A DNA stretch of 64,000 nucleotides from Sipunculus nudus (Eukaryota; Annelida; Sipuncula; Golfingiida; Sipunculidae), in contig CM049308.1 of the NCBI GenBank assembly GCA_026874595.1, positions 37,535,027 to 37,599,026 on the forward strand, written 5' to 3'. Positions within the stretch are counted from its first letter, which is position 1, and every line of letters starts with the position of its first letter. Shown piece by piece: positions 1-18,600 of this stretch. Below the pieces are notes generated by a model that saw only the letters and a program-made list of their open reading frames with translations, was not told the DNA's origin and did no database searches. The translations under genes were made by a program, and so were the position numbers.

Positions 1-1140
1 CCTACCACAAATCCAGAAAGCTGTCCAAGTTGTATGCATATGCAAAATTTTAGGCAGAAAAGTCAAACCACTACATGTATATGAGTGATTTTAGCCCACG
101 GCAGACAAACAGACAGACACTTTGCAAAAATGGTTGCAGGTGACCCTTCCAGTTTTGTGTATGATAAAGACCTATGTGAGATCTAAACACATGCACAATT
201 TTGGCCAAATCAGTCAAATGGTTCCTTAGATATGAGCTTGGATGTGTGCAGCATTAACTAGAATGTAGGTGGCGCCACCTGTCATAAAAGCAAGAAAGCT
301 GTCCAGGATGTATAAACCTGCAAAATTTTAGGCAGTTATGTCAAACCACTACAGAGAAATGAGTGATTTTAGGCCACGGCAGACTAACAGACAGACGCTG
401 TGCAAAATGTGCAAAAATGGTTGCAGGTGGCCCCTCCAGTTTTGCGTATGATAAAGAACTATGTGAGATCTATACACATGCAGAATTTTGGCCCAATGGG
501 TCAAACGGTTCCCGAGATATGAGCTTGGATGTCATCAGCGTGAACATCAATGTAGGTGGCGCCCCCTGTCATAAAATCAAGAAAGCTATCCAGGATGTAT
601 ATGCATGACGAATTTCAGGTGAATTAGTCAATTCACTGCAGAGATATAAGTGATTTTAACCCAAGGCAGATGAACAGATGGACACTGTGCAAACATGGTT
701 ACAGGTGGCGCCACCATTTTTTGTGTATGTTATAGAGCTATCAAAGGGCTACATTTGTATCGATTTAATTTCCTGATCGGTCAAATGGTTCCCAAGATAT
801 GAGCTTGGATGTCATCAGCGTGAACGTGAATGTAGGTGGCGCCACCTGTCATAAAACAAGAAAGCTATCCAGGATGTATACGCATGACGAAATTCAGGTG
901 AATTAGTCAATTCACTGCAGAGATAGGAGTAATTTTAACCCAAGGCAGATGAACAGATGGACACTGTGCAAACATGGTTACAGGTGGCGCCACCATTTTT
1001 TGTGTATGTTATAAAGCAATCCAAGGGCTACATTTGTATAATTTTTATTTCCTGATCGGTCAAACGGTTCACGAGATATGAGGGTTTATGTGTGGAAACA
1101 GACCCACAAATGGACGCTGGATAGAGAGGAAAGGTCAGAG
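1..1140. repeat. Tandem array, ~283-bp unit (3-4 copies)
   Basis: Degenerate direct repeats. The anchor 'gtaggtggcg' recurs at 265, 552 and 832 (spacings 287 and 280), and 'ggcagac/t ... aacagac' and 'aagaaagct..ccaggatgtat' recur with it. Units contain the 12-bp palindrome GGTGGCGCCACC (exact at 268, 704, 835 and 983). An apparent 81-codon ORF at 363-608 is a product of one repeat unit and does not look like a protein. The same unit type returns at 3330-3780, so 1-3780 behaves as one composite block. It runs off the left edge of the window. Confidence 0.85.
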
Positions 1141-1299
1141 GTCAACGCAAATTGGTTAGGCGCCACTTCACATGTGACCTGATAATTGGTGCAAGTTTTG
1201 GAAAAATCGGTCCATTAGTCTCAGAGGAGCTCTCTGGAAACGAACGCGGCAGCGGCGGAGGAACCCGGTCAAAAACTTCGTTTTGGCGGATCAAAAAAA

Positions 1300-3252
1300 C
1301 AGGTGGCTCCACCAGTCTGCAGAAACCAATAAAAACACTTAATGAACAATATCCATGCAAAGAATCATGGTGATCTCTGCATTAGTTGTTCAGATACTTC
1401 AGCTTTTGTATCAAATTGTCCATTATTCTGAGGGATACTTCGGAGTCCTATAGCTTGAAGGATATGGGTAACAGAGACCTAAATTCAAGTTTCCACAGGC
1501 ACTTTTCATGGGCCTCCTTGCATGACAAGAATGAAGATTCTAGGTCAGGTCGTTACGATTTGTACCCTGTTGACAGATATCTACATCCTTAAAGGTCTCA
1601 AAAATTGAGAAAACAATTCGTAAAAATTGAAAAATACAGGTGGCGCCACCAGTCTGCAGAAACTAATGAAACATCTCATGATCAATATGTATGCCAAAAA
1701 TCATGACCATCAGTGATGTAGTTAATGAGATATTGAAGTTTTTGTATGAAATTTTTTACTATTCTGAGGGGTTCTTTGGGGCCCCATAGCTCGAAGGATA
1801 TGAGTAACAGAGACCTAATTTCTGGTTTCCATGGAGACTTTTCATAGGTCTCTAAGTGTGTCGAAAATAAAGATTCTAGGTCCAGTCGTTACGATTTGTG
1901 CCACGCTAACAGATGACAGCATCCTTAAAGGTCTCAAAAATTGTAAAAAATCGTAAAAAATCGAACAATACAGGTGGCGCCACCAGTCTGCAGGAACTGA
2001 TTGAACATCTCATGATCAATATGCATGCCAAAAATCATGACCATCAGTGATGTAGTTATTGAGATATTGAAGTTTTTGTATGAAATTTTTGACTATTCTG
2101 GGGGGTATTTGGGGCCCCATAGCTCGAAGGATATGGGTAACAGAGACCTAATTTCTGGTTTCCAAGGAGATTTTTCATGGACCTCTCAGTGTGTCAAGAA
2201 TTAAGATTCTAGGTCCAGTCTTTACGATTTGTGCCATGTTAACAGATGTTCACATTTTTAAAGGTCTCAAAAATATAGAAAAAAATTCGTAAAAAATCGA
2301 AAAATATAGGTGGCACCACCAGTCTGCAGGAAGTGATGTATCATCTCATGATCAATAGGTATGCCAAAAATCATGACCATCAGTCAAGTAGTTAATGAGA
2401 TATTGAAGTTTTTATATGAAATTTTTTACTATTCTGAGGGGTACTTTGGGGCCCCATAGCTCAAAGGATATGAGTAACAGAGACCTAATTTCTGGTTTCC
2501 ATGGAGACTTTTCATAGGTCTCTAAGTTTGTCGAAAATAAAGATTCTAGGTCCAGTCGTTACGATTTGTGCCACGCTAACAGATGACAGCATCCTTAAAG
2601 GTCTCAAAAATAGAGGAAAAAATCGTAAAAAATCGAACAATACTGGTGGCGCCACCAGTCTGCAGGAACTGATGGAACATCTCATGATCAATATGCATGC
2701 CAAAAATCATGACCATCAGTGATGTAGTTATTGAGATATTGAAGTTTTTGTATGAAATTTTTGACTATTCTGGGGGGTATTTGGGGCCCCATAGCTCAAA
2801 GGATATGGGTAACAGAGACCTAATTTCTGGTTTCCAAGGAGATTTTTCATGGACCTCTCAGTGTGTCAAGAATTAAGATTCTAGGTCCAGTCTTTACGAT
2901 TTGTGCCATGTTAACAGATGTTCACATTTTTTAAAGGTCTCAAAAATATAGAAAAAATTGTAAAAAATCGAACAATGTAGGTGGCACCACCAGTCTGCAG
3001 GAAGTGATGTATCATCTCATGATCAATATGTATGCCAAAAATCATGACCATCAGTGATGTAGTTAATGAGATATTTAAGTTTTTGTATGAAATTTTTGAC
3101 TTTTCTGGGGGGTACTTTGGGGCCCCATAGCTCGAAGGATATGGGTAACAGAGACCTAATTTCTGGTTTCCAAGGAGATTTTTTATGGACCTCTCAGAAT
3201 CCCAAGCTACAAGGTTCTAGGTCCAGCGTTTACGATTTGTGCCTGGTTAACG

Positions 3253-3283
<31 letters not shown>

Positions 3284-3300
3284 AAAGAGTGATCGCTATA
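1300..3300. repeat. Tandem array, ~335-bp unit (6 copies)
   Basis: The anchor 'accagtctgcag' recurs at 1311, 1648, 1982, 2318, 2654 and 2989, giving a period of 334-337 bp. Each unit runs from the GGTGGCGCCACC-type palindrome through 'gtctgcag', 'ccatagctcgaaggatatgggtaacagagaccta' (shown as two recognisable halves in all copies) to 'taggtccag..ttacgatttgtgcc'. The last copy ends in a GACA microsatellite (about 3253-3284) and a 29-nt hairpin at 3300-3328. Relatives of the unit are at 48.95-51.19 kb. No coding potential is seen. Confidence 0.88.
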
Positions 3301-3328
3301 GCTCAGATGACTTTCAGTCAGCTGAGCT
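3300..3328. repeat. 29-nt imperfect hairpin at repeat-family end
   Basis: AGCTCAG...CTGAGCT arms of about 11 nt with one mismatch flank a short loop, followed by an A-rich stretch. The same 29-nt unit is at 49873-49901 and 51158-51186 (same orientation) and 17879-17907 (opposite orientation). It marks one end of a dispersed element whose body contains 'gcacaaatcgtaac' or its complement. Confidence 0.75.
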
Positions 3329-3329
3329 A

Positions 3330-3790
3330 AAAATCAAGAAAGCTATCCAGGATGTATACACGCTACACATACCGTGTTTCAGTTGAAATAGTTGACCCAC
3401 AGTAGAGATATGTGTGACTTTCACCTAGGCAGATGGACAGATGGACGCTGTGCCAAAATGGTAACAGGTTGCGCCACCATTTTTTGTGTATGTTATAAAG
3501 CTATCCAAGGTCTACATTGGTGCAAATTTTTTTCCTGATTGGTAAAAAGAGTCGAAGATAAATGGGTTAATGTGTCAAAACAGACACACAGATGGACCCA
3601 CTGGAGACAGGTCAACGCCAAATTTTTAGGCACCAGTTCACATGTGACCCGATAACTGGGTTAAGTTTTGGAAAAATTGGTCTAGTAGTCTCAGAGGAGT
3701 TCTCCGGAAATGAATACTGTGGCGGCGGCGGTGGAATCCAGTCAAAACCACAGTATCCGCAAAACTTTGTTTTGGCGGATATAACAAGTT
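3330..3790. repeat. Flanking copy of the ~283-bp repeat type
   Basis: Repeats 'aagaaagctatccaggatgtat', 'gcagatggacagatggac' and 'caggttgcgccaccattttttgtgtatgttataaagc' from the 600-1140 region. It ends with 'gtctcagaggag' and 'ggcggcgg', which also occur at 1215-1260. The block therefore closes with the same unit type that opens it. Confidence 0.7.
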
Positions 3791-5055
3791 TATATAAATA
3801 TAAGAATAAATGTTTCTTTGGATTAAGCATGTGAAATTAATATAATATAATACCAAGTGCCTTCAATAATTCAATTATCAACATTTAATGACTCCAAAGT
3901 TAAAAGACTGAACCACTAAACAATTAAGCACATTGATTTTAAATAAAGATTGCTAATTATAACATGTAGATGGCCCGTTAATTAAGTAAATCACACACAC
4001 TGTCTAATGGGTAAGGTCTCATGGGAATTCTCTGTGGGGGAAAAGAAGGCCCTGTAATAATTCCAAATATTTGCCAAGTTCATCCATGTGAATATAATAG
4101 CTGACATGGCATTTATAACTGACATATAAACCCCATATGTAAATACCTGTAAATATATTTTACTGAGAAAATAAATTAAATTAAATATATCTCATCATAC
4201 CATAAAAATATAACTGCAAGTGACTTCATTTAAATCATGTGCCTAAAATTAACTCCATCCTCAGACACCTGAAGTACTAAGATAATGAAGCACGACAACA
4301 TAACTGATAAGAAAGTTTTCTGCTAATAGCTATGTGATGAAACCTGAAAAGGGAAAATCTTACCTCTCAGGTCTAACAGTAAATAAGTAAATACATTGAT
4401 TACAGCAGCTTATTGTAACTGATTATGATAATCAGAGAAACTTAAAACCTTTTTCCATACAGGATGAAACATCAAGGTTTAGTTTTAGATATTTATGTAT
4501 TATATATATGTAATTTCATTTGGAAAAAAAATATACATTCAAGGTAATTTATTACATTTTTATTTCATCTTTCTTTAATTAGACTATATTAAAGATAGTA
4601 CTTGGTTTATATGGTCTTAGTCCACAAAAGACTGATGTGACAACATATACAGGGCATTAATAATCAATCAAAGAAATCAGTGAGTACCTGTAAACAGTAC
4701 ACAGGCTTTTTTCATGATGATATATGTGGTATGCTGATGCTCCAGATGGATGGCTTACAGTTCCAACACTAGGATTTCAGATTTCTTAGCAAATTAAAAA
4801 AAAAAAAAATCATGAAAACCCCCAAAATCTTGATTTACATATATTATCTCAAGATAGTAAAATTAAATCTTTAAGGATGATATTATTTTGAATTGAAATA
4901 ACATTCTCTTGATTTACATATGGGGAAGATTAAACACAAGTCCCAGTGTAACAGACATTGGCTAGCATATTATTGAAGTCTTAACTAAAGTTTGGTTATA
5001 GAGGTTAGACAGATAATCATAGGTTTATACAGATCAAGGTGCTTGGCTGACTGAC
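3791..5055. other. Non-coding stretch left of the last seen DYNC2LI1 exon
   Basis: AT-rich DNA with no open frame that I can match. I looked on the minus strand for the remaining C-terminal DYNC2LI1 exons and found none that match. The stretch is probably intron, with the end of the gene beyond the window's left side. Confidence 0.5.
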
Positions 5056-12159
<7,104 letters not shown>

Positions 12160-13011
12160 CTGTAACAGATTTTGAGACATCTTAATTCTGGGTTTCAAGA
12201 ATTTTACCAAAATGAAATTCTACCCCCTTTGTTTCTTTCCCATTATGAATACTGAAATTTCCAGGACAATTCTTTTGACCTTTTTTAGGGATTTGAATAG
12301 CAAAAAGTCACCATAGCAAATCATCCAGTGGAGACTGTGTTTGGGCATATGAACATTTTCTCTTTTGGGTTTATGAATTACACTGATTTTTCCCTGATTT
12401 GTTCTGCCCCCCCCCCCCCCCAATTTTTCCACAGGCATTTACAAGTTTATATTTTATATATTGCAATGATTTTGTCAGATAAAGGAAGATTATATACAGT
12501 ATAATATATATACAAAAACAAAGGCTGCTTATGGGATAATGTCTTATCTTATAAGGAATAGTGCATCAATTTTGGTAAACAACTGTCAAGATTAAGCCAT
12601 TGTCCACAGAGTTAGATCAATGACATCATGAATAATGTGATGGCTGTAACAAAATTGTGGCTCTCAGTTCCTCAAGTCAACAAGGCACCAAGCGCCTATA
12701 TGACTATAAGACTCTTTACTGTCCCTCCTAAACTCACTGAAATGCCTCTGGTAAATATTTAAAAATTATGATCAAAGTTTAATTTAGTTGCTATCAAAAC
12801 CATGAAACACGTATTTATTTGTGTCGAAATGGTGTAATCTTGTGTTTTTTGTAAGACAATAAAAATACAGGGAGAGAACATGCAACAGATCTGTTGCATA
12901 CAGCATGGCTTATATTGTAGAAACTCTTACAGTATGCCAGATATGCATGACTTATTGATATTAAGTATATAATATCAAAAATATTATACATTAATAATAA
13001 ATTAATATTGT
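12160..13011. other. Presumed 5' intron or spacer of DYNC2LI1
   Basis: The first DYNC2LI1 coding exon must be upstream of 12159, but I could not identify a short ATG exon ending in phase 2 here. A C15 run lies at 12407-12421. Otherwise AT-rich, no other feature seen. Confidence 0.5.
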
Positions 13012-13384
13012 TTACAATTTCAGCAAAGCCAAAGCCTTGGCAAAGGTAAAGTTCTGGGCTGGAAAGTGTAATGCAAGTCCGTCATATATCTCGTGATTGT
13101 TCTAAAAAAACAGTGTACTAATAAATACATATATCTGAATAACTTCATACCCTTTTGTCATACTGATTCACGTCATTAAGGTCTGGTTGATGCTTTAATT
13201 TTGACAGGGGAGCGTCGTTGGTTACCAGAGTCCCAAGCACTCGCGTGGAATCTTGCTTCATCAGACCGCAGCTATATTTGTCCACGAAACCCGATTGGTC
13301 AATATATTGCCCAGTGTTTATCGATAAACATAATCCGCCCGTGCATACAATAAATATTTTTTTAGACGATTGCTTTATATTCAT
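13012..13384 (-). CDS. Unrecognised two-exon small protein (107 aa)
   Basis: Exon 1 is 13384-13151 (ATG at 13384-13382, 78 codons) and ends in 'AAAAGG|gtatga'. Exon 2 is 13101-13012 after 'gtttttttag', 29 codons plus TAA. The frame is preserved (phase 0). The product starts MNIKQSSKKIFIVCTGGL, a basic start followed by a short hydrophobic stretch (about residues 10-22). That could be a mitochondrial or signal-anchor type N-terminus. It then has a polar middle and a C-terminal tail rich in Leu, Ala and Phe. I do not recognise the family. It is divergent from KIFBP with 167 bp between the two ATGs, and downstream of it on the same strand lies DYNC2LI1. The A at -3 fits a start context, but ATG also overlaps the donor-like sequence GTAAGTATG, so a spliced 5' leader is possible. 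Confidence 0.6.
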
Positions 13385-13551
13385 ACTTACAGAATAATAT
13401 ATAATTATATATTTGTATTTATCTACAAAAAAAGCTTATTTTATTTACTTCGTTCCTGTTCTAGAAGGTCAAGGCCACAGTTGCCAGAGAACGGCTTGCC
13501 TGTCAGTGCGTACTACCATCTGTCATCCTTAAAATTCTGAATTTGGTAAAC
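13385..13551. promoter_or_regulatory. Divergent promoter region between the small gene and KIFBP
   Basis: The 167 bp between two oppositely oriented start codons must hold both 5' leaders and core promoter elements. No clear TATA box is seen at a convincing position for KIFBP. The inference rests on gene layout. Confidence 0.55.
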
Positions 13552-15384
13552 ATGGAGTCAGTTTACCACTTTTTAAGAGAGGAAGGGACCGATAAATACA
13601 AAAAAGCGAAGGCTCTAAGTGAAATTGAATCCAAGAGTGACCCTGAAAATGAGCCGTACAGGTCTAAATACAAGGCACGTGAAATTTGCCAAGATCTGAA
13701 ATCCAGTCTGCAGTCACTGGGGGAAGACCTAGACCCAAGCCAAGATGGAAATGTAAGATACAAGGCCATAATGGCAGGGCTTGAACTGGTAATAGCTATT
13801 AATTATGCTGATACAGAGGAAACTGCGACAGCCGAAGAAAAAATGACTAAAATATTGGAAGATTTGGATGAATTCAAATTAAACAAATTTGGTTGCGGTA
13901 TTTATTGTAATACACTGAATCAACTTGGTATATTGTGGGCTGGGCGGAGAAATGAGTCGACAGCACTGGAATATCTGCAGAAGTCTGAAAAATTGTATAT
14001 TGATTATAAGCATGAAATTGGGGCCACTCCGTACACATTGGAGGAATTATTTGAGGTTCCAGAACAAGATGCAGATGAGGGAGCACTTGAGCGAAATCGC
14101 TTGGGAAGCTTTGAGGCCATGCACACCCATACTCTTTATTATCTTGCTCAGGTGTATGGTAGAATGGAAGAGAGTGAATTATCAGCAAAATACTGCCACG
14201 TCACACTCAGACGTCAGCTGGAAACCATGAAGTATAACCCAGTTGAGTGGGCTCTTAATGCAGCGACCCTGTCACAGTTTTACCTAACCAAAAATAAGAA
14301 CAAGATGGCTAGGCACTGTCTAGCTAGTGCGAGTATGATTATACAAGAAGCTGGTCCCCCGCCAGATCAGACTCCAACAGAAAATGAAGGACAGGCTGAA
14401 ATAGATGCACGTGAAGAAATACCGCGAGCTTTAGCAGACATAGACCGATGCTGGGCAAAATATGGACTTGGTTTGTTAGAGGTATCAAGAGAAAAATTGT
14501 TGGCCGATGTGTCTAATGATGGGAGCCATAATGAAGACAAAATGAAGGATGAAACCAACAAGAGTTTGGAATGTTCATCCACTAGCGGAGAAGAGCGGGA
14601 TGAGCAAGATGATAAAGAGACATTCTTTGATCTGGAGCTGACTATATATGAGGAAAAAATCACTGATCAATACCCGCTCGACTTTGAACAAGCAAGAGCT
14701 ATATTTCTTTGTGTTCAGAGGTGGCTCAATTCTGCAAAAAAATATTACAGTTTAGATGGTCATTGTACTGATTATGTGGAAATTATTCAAGACTACAGCA
14801 AAGCTTACAAACTGCTAGCCTTCTATGAGATGGACTTTGAGAGACAATGCAAAATGCATAAACGCAGAATAGATATGTTGCTAGAGCTTCACAAGGAGCT
14901 GAATCCCCAGTTTTATCTGTTGATATGTAGACAGATAATTTATGAACTTGCAGAAACTTATAGTGGCATGTTGGATCTTAAGCTTGCTATTATTGAGGAA
15001 GGCGGGGGCAACCCAACAGTTCACAACATAAAGAAAATTAACCTCCTTGCAGAACAATCCATCACACAGTACATAGCCTACATTGACTCGTTACGAGATG
15101 CTAAGAAGGAGCTTCCAGAACAGTTCTCAGATGACGACGAGCGACCAGCTCTTGTTGCACATTTCTGTGTGGGGAGACTGTACTCAAAGATTCTTGTACC
15201 TGAAGTCAGCAAACGATTGGCCCTGACCAAAAAGAGTTTGGAGTATTACAAATTTGTTGTTGATTATTGTAAGAAAAATCCTAGTGCCACAGACAAAATG
15301 AGACAAGAGAGAGATATTTGTGAAGAGATGGTCCACTTATTACCAGCTAAGATGGAGAGAATGAGGGCCCAGTCTGAAAATTAA
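13552..15384 (+). CDS. KIFBP: KIF1-binding protein (KBP), single-exon
   Basis: A cytosolic TPR-like helical protein that binds kinesin motor domains (KIF1A/B/C, KIF15 and others) and blocks their microtubule attachment; in vertebrates needed for axon growth. The 610-residue product spans the whole family (human about 621). Near-verbatim family blocks include EPYRSKY (about 34-40), NRLGSFEAMHTHTLYYLAQVY, YCHVTLRRQLE, EWALNAATLSQFY, PLDFEQARAIFL, CKMHKRRIDML, LNPQFYLL and the C-terminal LEYYKFVVDYC and LLPAKMER. An acidic, Ser-rich insert lies at about 320-360. The open frame begins at 13543 with TTG; I take ATG 13552 as the start because it has an aaacATGg context. No intron interrupts it, unlike the multi-exon vertebrate gene, and no 3' poly(A) tract marks it as a retrocopy. 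Confidence 0.96.
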   Translation: MESVYHFLREEGTDKYKKAKALSEIESKSDPENEPYRSKYKAREICQDLKSSLQSLGEDLDPSQDGNVRYKAIMAGLELVIAINYADTEETATAEEKMTKILEDLDEFKLNKFGCGIYCNTLNQLGILWAGRRNESTALEYLQKSEKLYIDYKHEIGATPYTLEELFEVPEQDADEGALERNRLGSFEAMHTHTLYYLAQVYGRMEESELSAKYCHVTLRRQLETMKYNPVEWALNAATLSQFYLTKNKNKMARHCLASASMIIQEAGPPPDQTPTENEGQAEIDAREEIPRALADIDRCWAKYGLGLLEVSREKLLADVSNDGSHNEDKMKDETNKSLECSSTSGEERDEQDDKETFFDLELTIYEEKITDQYPLDFEQARAIFLCVQRWLNSAKKYYSLDGHCTDYVEIIQDYSKAYKLLAFYEMDFERQCKMHKRRIDMLLELHKELNPQFYLLICRQIIYELAETYSGMLDLKLAIIEEGGGNPTVHNIKKINLLAEQSITQYIAYIDSLRDAKKELPEQFSDDDERPALVAHFCVGRLYSKILVPEVSKRLALTKKSLEYYKFVVDYCKKNPSATDKMRQERDICEEMVHLLPAKMERMRAQSEN

Positions 15385-15663
15385 GGGACCAGTTGATATA
15401 TAGCTTTTTCTTCAGAGAAGAAGTATGAAAATAATATATACATCACCTGTTCACTAAGGAAATGCAGATTTATTATGGGACACAGGGCAGTTTACCATGA
15501 TTATGATACCTTTCCATTTTGTGTGCATGCATTTCCTACTGTTTATGAAGACCTTTCATAAATGGAAATTATACTGATATGTCAGAATACTCTCAGTCAC
15601 CTGCTATACTGTATATACACTATGGCATCAATTGTTGTGGACATTCTCTTGCATATATTAGGG

Positions 15664-15669
15664 AATAAA
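15664..15669 (+). terminator. Candidate KIFBP polyadenylation signal
   Basis: AATAAA about 280 bp past the KIFBP stop codon. The 3' UTR would end soon after. Position only; no transcript evidence. Confidence 0.45.
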
Positions 15670-15837
15670 ATGTCAAATACTTTTTATGCATTTTCATTTG
15701 GAAGTCATATTCTCGATTATATGAATGTTATAATTTTATATTTAGATTAAATTATTCCTCTGTGTTTTAGGTGGTTTCTTATCTCTGAGCAGTAGAGTAA
15801 TTTAATTTTATAACTTGGCTAACACTGTCATGCTGAG

Positions 15838-16674
15838 GTTGGGGTGATTACTCATACTCAATACTCATACACATACCTAAATACATTTTTCTGTGTACTT
15901 TTACTCAGCTTATTTTTTAGAGTACTTGTACTCCAGTACTGGCCCAAAATACTCAAGTACTATTAGTACATATCAAGTACTTCCTAAAATTGTTGCAGTT
16001 TTTACTTGTAGTAAAGTATCTGTAAATACAGTATTAATTTGCAAATGCACTTACAAAAACAAATTTATGCATTTGAACTATTTTGGTTACCACCTTATAT
16101 GAACTTAATGCATAAGCCTAATTTATAATCAAGGAAAATGTGTATATTGTAACTTGAATGAATAAGGACTGCTGAAATCAGGTTTGGGGGAGCATAATTA
16201 AAAAATAAAATTACCCGCCTCTTAAATTAAACTTTAAAATATTTACTTGAGATCACATCGGAACTCTGTTAACAGAGTAATACATGTATTATTTGAGATG
16301 AGCACATTCTCAGAGCTCTAAATTCTGTAAATAATTATATAATGATATATAAGTGGATGTATAAAAAAATTGTGGACTTATGCAAGAGTTTATTTTGCTT
16401 TAATGGTCCGAAAATACAGTTAAAAATGTAATGAATAATAAACATTGTCTACATTGTGGTATTGATACAGAACAAAAAAAAGTAATTGGCAATAAAAGAT
16501 TTATTAAGTACCTTTGAGGAAATAAAGTCATGTACTCTATACTCGAACTGAGTATAAAACTATGAGTACTTGTACATGAGGGCATGGTTGTACATGTACT
16601 CATACTTGTACTTGGTTTACTGTCAAGTACTAGTAGTACTCCAGAACTGTAAAAGTGTACTCGCCCCAACCCTG
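15838..16674. mobile_element. Non-autonomous hAT-like element (~837 bp)
   Basis: The left end, GTTGGGGTGATTAC, is inverted at the right end as GTACTCGCCCCAAC followed by CCTG. Flanks are ATGCTGAG (15830-15837) and ATGCTTAG (16675-16682), an 8-bp target duplication with one mismatch. The inside is rich in subterminal 'agtact/gtactt' words and has no transposase. The right terminus (CAGGGTTGGG when inverted) fits hAT ends. The left end appears to lack the outermost CAGG. Confidence 0.75.
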
Positions 16675-16682
16675 ATGCTTAG

Positions 16683-17878
16683 CCAGGGTTCACAATGGCT
16701 AGGGTAATACCTATTTTACCCAACCCAGTGGTTAAACCTGGGTTTTAAAGTATTTTACCCAGGTTTTGCCTGTGTTTTAGCCAGGGTTTTGCACAGCTTT
16801 TTCCAAAGGCTTTTCCTAATGCTTATTTACTTTTATCAAGCAGGACCCAAGCCTTGTTTCTCTCTGACCGTTCAGCAAAAGTTAAACACATTTTGTGATT
16901 CCTGGTAGCAAAGCTGTCTGATCTCAGCACCTATATCTAAAAAAAACATTTACCACTTGTTCTTCTGTGCAGAGCACATCACTAATCAATAGGAATAAGG
17001 GGTAAAATCCGGGAATCCCGGGTAATACAGGAGTAAAATTTGTTTTTCCCAGTCCAGGTTTTACCCGGGTAACTGTTAACCTGCAAACCCTGTGCTGAGC
17101 AATATAAATAGGACTTTCAGTAGCATTCTATAGTATTATCCGTTGGTGGGGTATAAATCATGGCCTATATGATGAACTTTTCAGTGAAAATATGTGACTG
17201 AGCACAGTGAGAGTCTGAGAAAGTATGTGTCTGGGCACAATGAAAGTCTGACTGCTGATGATATAAGGATATTGATCAAAGATTTTCCATGGCATCATAG
17301 AAATTAAAATAATATACCTCATTACAGGTTTGTACTTGTACTATCATTACAAATATAACTGTCTCCAACGTTTGAAAGAGTCGGGGGGGGGGGGGGGCAT
17401 TGATTTGGGCATGTCTGTTTGTATCCCAGGAATTGGTTTCGTGATAACATGCCTTAAATTCATTCGATTTACTTCAAATTCAGTTCAGTAAAAGGGTTCC
17501 CCTCGGGAATATTTTGGATAGGATCACCTTTGTTGGTGCCACTTATGTTGACCTACTTTCCAAAATGATTTGGCTTGTTCACTTAATTTAAAAATCTGCT
17601 TATTCTGTTATTGGTCACCTGTACACCGCTTTTCTCAGCAATGTCTATATGTTGGGTCATTTTCACTGTGACCAAAACTCTATTATATGCTACCTGCATA
17701 TTTGCGGTGTTCTCATGGTGTAAATGACCAAAAGCAATAGTATACTCTTTTCTCACGTATTTCCCTTTCACCAAATTTGAACTAAATTGATTGAACCAAT
17801 TCTTCATAATCATTGCAGACACTATCTTAGTATGGCACAAATTTCACTTCATAATCTATTATTTTACGTCTCATTTTT
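16683..17878. other. No gene seen; short repeats and a G run
   Basis: Repeats of 'acccaggttttgcc/accagggttttg' at 16680-16800, a G15 run at 17383-17397, and a short duplicated phrase 'ctgagcacagtga/ctgggcacaatga' at 17190-17250. Small ORFs at this place show no coding character. Confidence 0.5.
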
Positions 17879-18600
17879 AGCTCAGCTGACTATAAGTCAT
17901 CTGAGCTATTGTCATGGTCCATTGTCTGTCAGTCGGTGTGGCACGTTTTGAAACCGTAACACCTAGGAATCCGAAATTCGGCATAATGTTAGATGTCCCA
18001 AAGATCTACCAAGCCGAAAACTGGGTCATTGCGACTTTGTTCCTTTGAGAAATTAAGATAAAACCTGATTTTTTTTTATTAAAAATCTATTTTCACACTT
18101 CAGGACTGCCTAATATCAAAACCACTCATCTGTTTTTCCTCATATTTGCCATAAATATTCCTCTATATAGTTCCTATGTACATGCCAGAAATTAGGTCTG
18201 TTAAGTATAATTTCTTTAAGTTATGGGCCCGAACATAATGGACTTTGTAAAAAATCAGGAAAAATATTTACTCACTTAACATGAAAAATTTTGAAACTAG
18301 AGTATTTTCCCAAATTTATAACTATGTTTAATTAAGATTCAATTTTTTACCCAAAATTATATCTGAATTTTGTAATTTTTTTAAGTTATTAGCATTAACA
18401 TAAAATCAGTACCTTAAATTTTGCCCAACTTTGACCATGGCATGTTTTTTTTCCCTGTAAGTACCATTGATTTAATTTTCACAGCATGTAAACATAAGTA
18501 TTTCATTTGTTTAAATCTGAAATTTGAAAATGAAAGCTTAAAAATTAGGCTAGTTATTGATTTTTTTTTCTTGAGGCTCTATTGTAGTCATTGGCTTTGA
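17879..18600 (+). repeat. Dispersed repeat starting with the 29-nt hairpin
   Basis: Opens with the AGCTCAG...CTGAGCT hairpin (17879-17907), then 'ctattgtcatggtcc' and 'ccgtaacacctagga', the inverse arrangement of the copies ending at 3328, 49901 and 51186. It is diverged and has no open frame. The right border is uncertain. Confidence 0.6.

Noticed and set aside
4690-4765. A further DYNC2LI1 exon on the minus strand between 'aag' and CAGGTACTCAC
   Set aside because: Splice-like borders exist, but none of the three frames matches the expected C-terminal region.
13543-13551. KIFBP start at 13543 (MVN...)
   Set aside because: The first codon is TTG. ATG at 13552 has a good context and fits the family start, so the gene is called from there.
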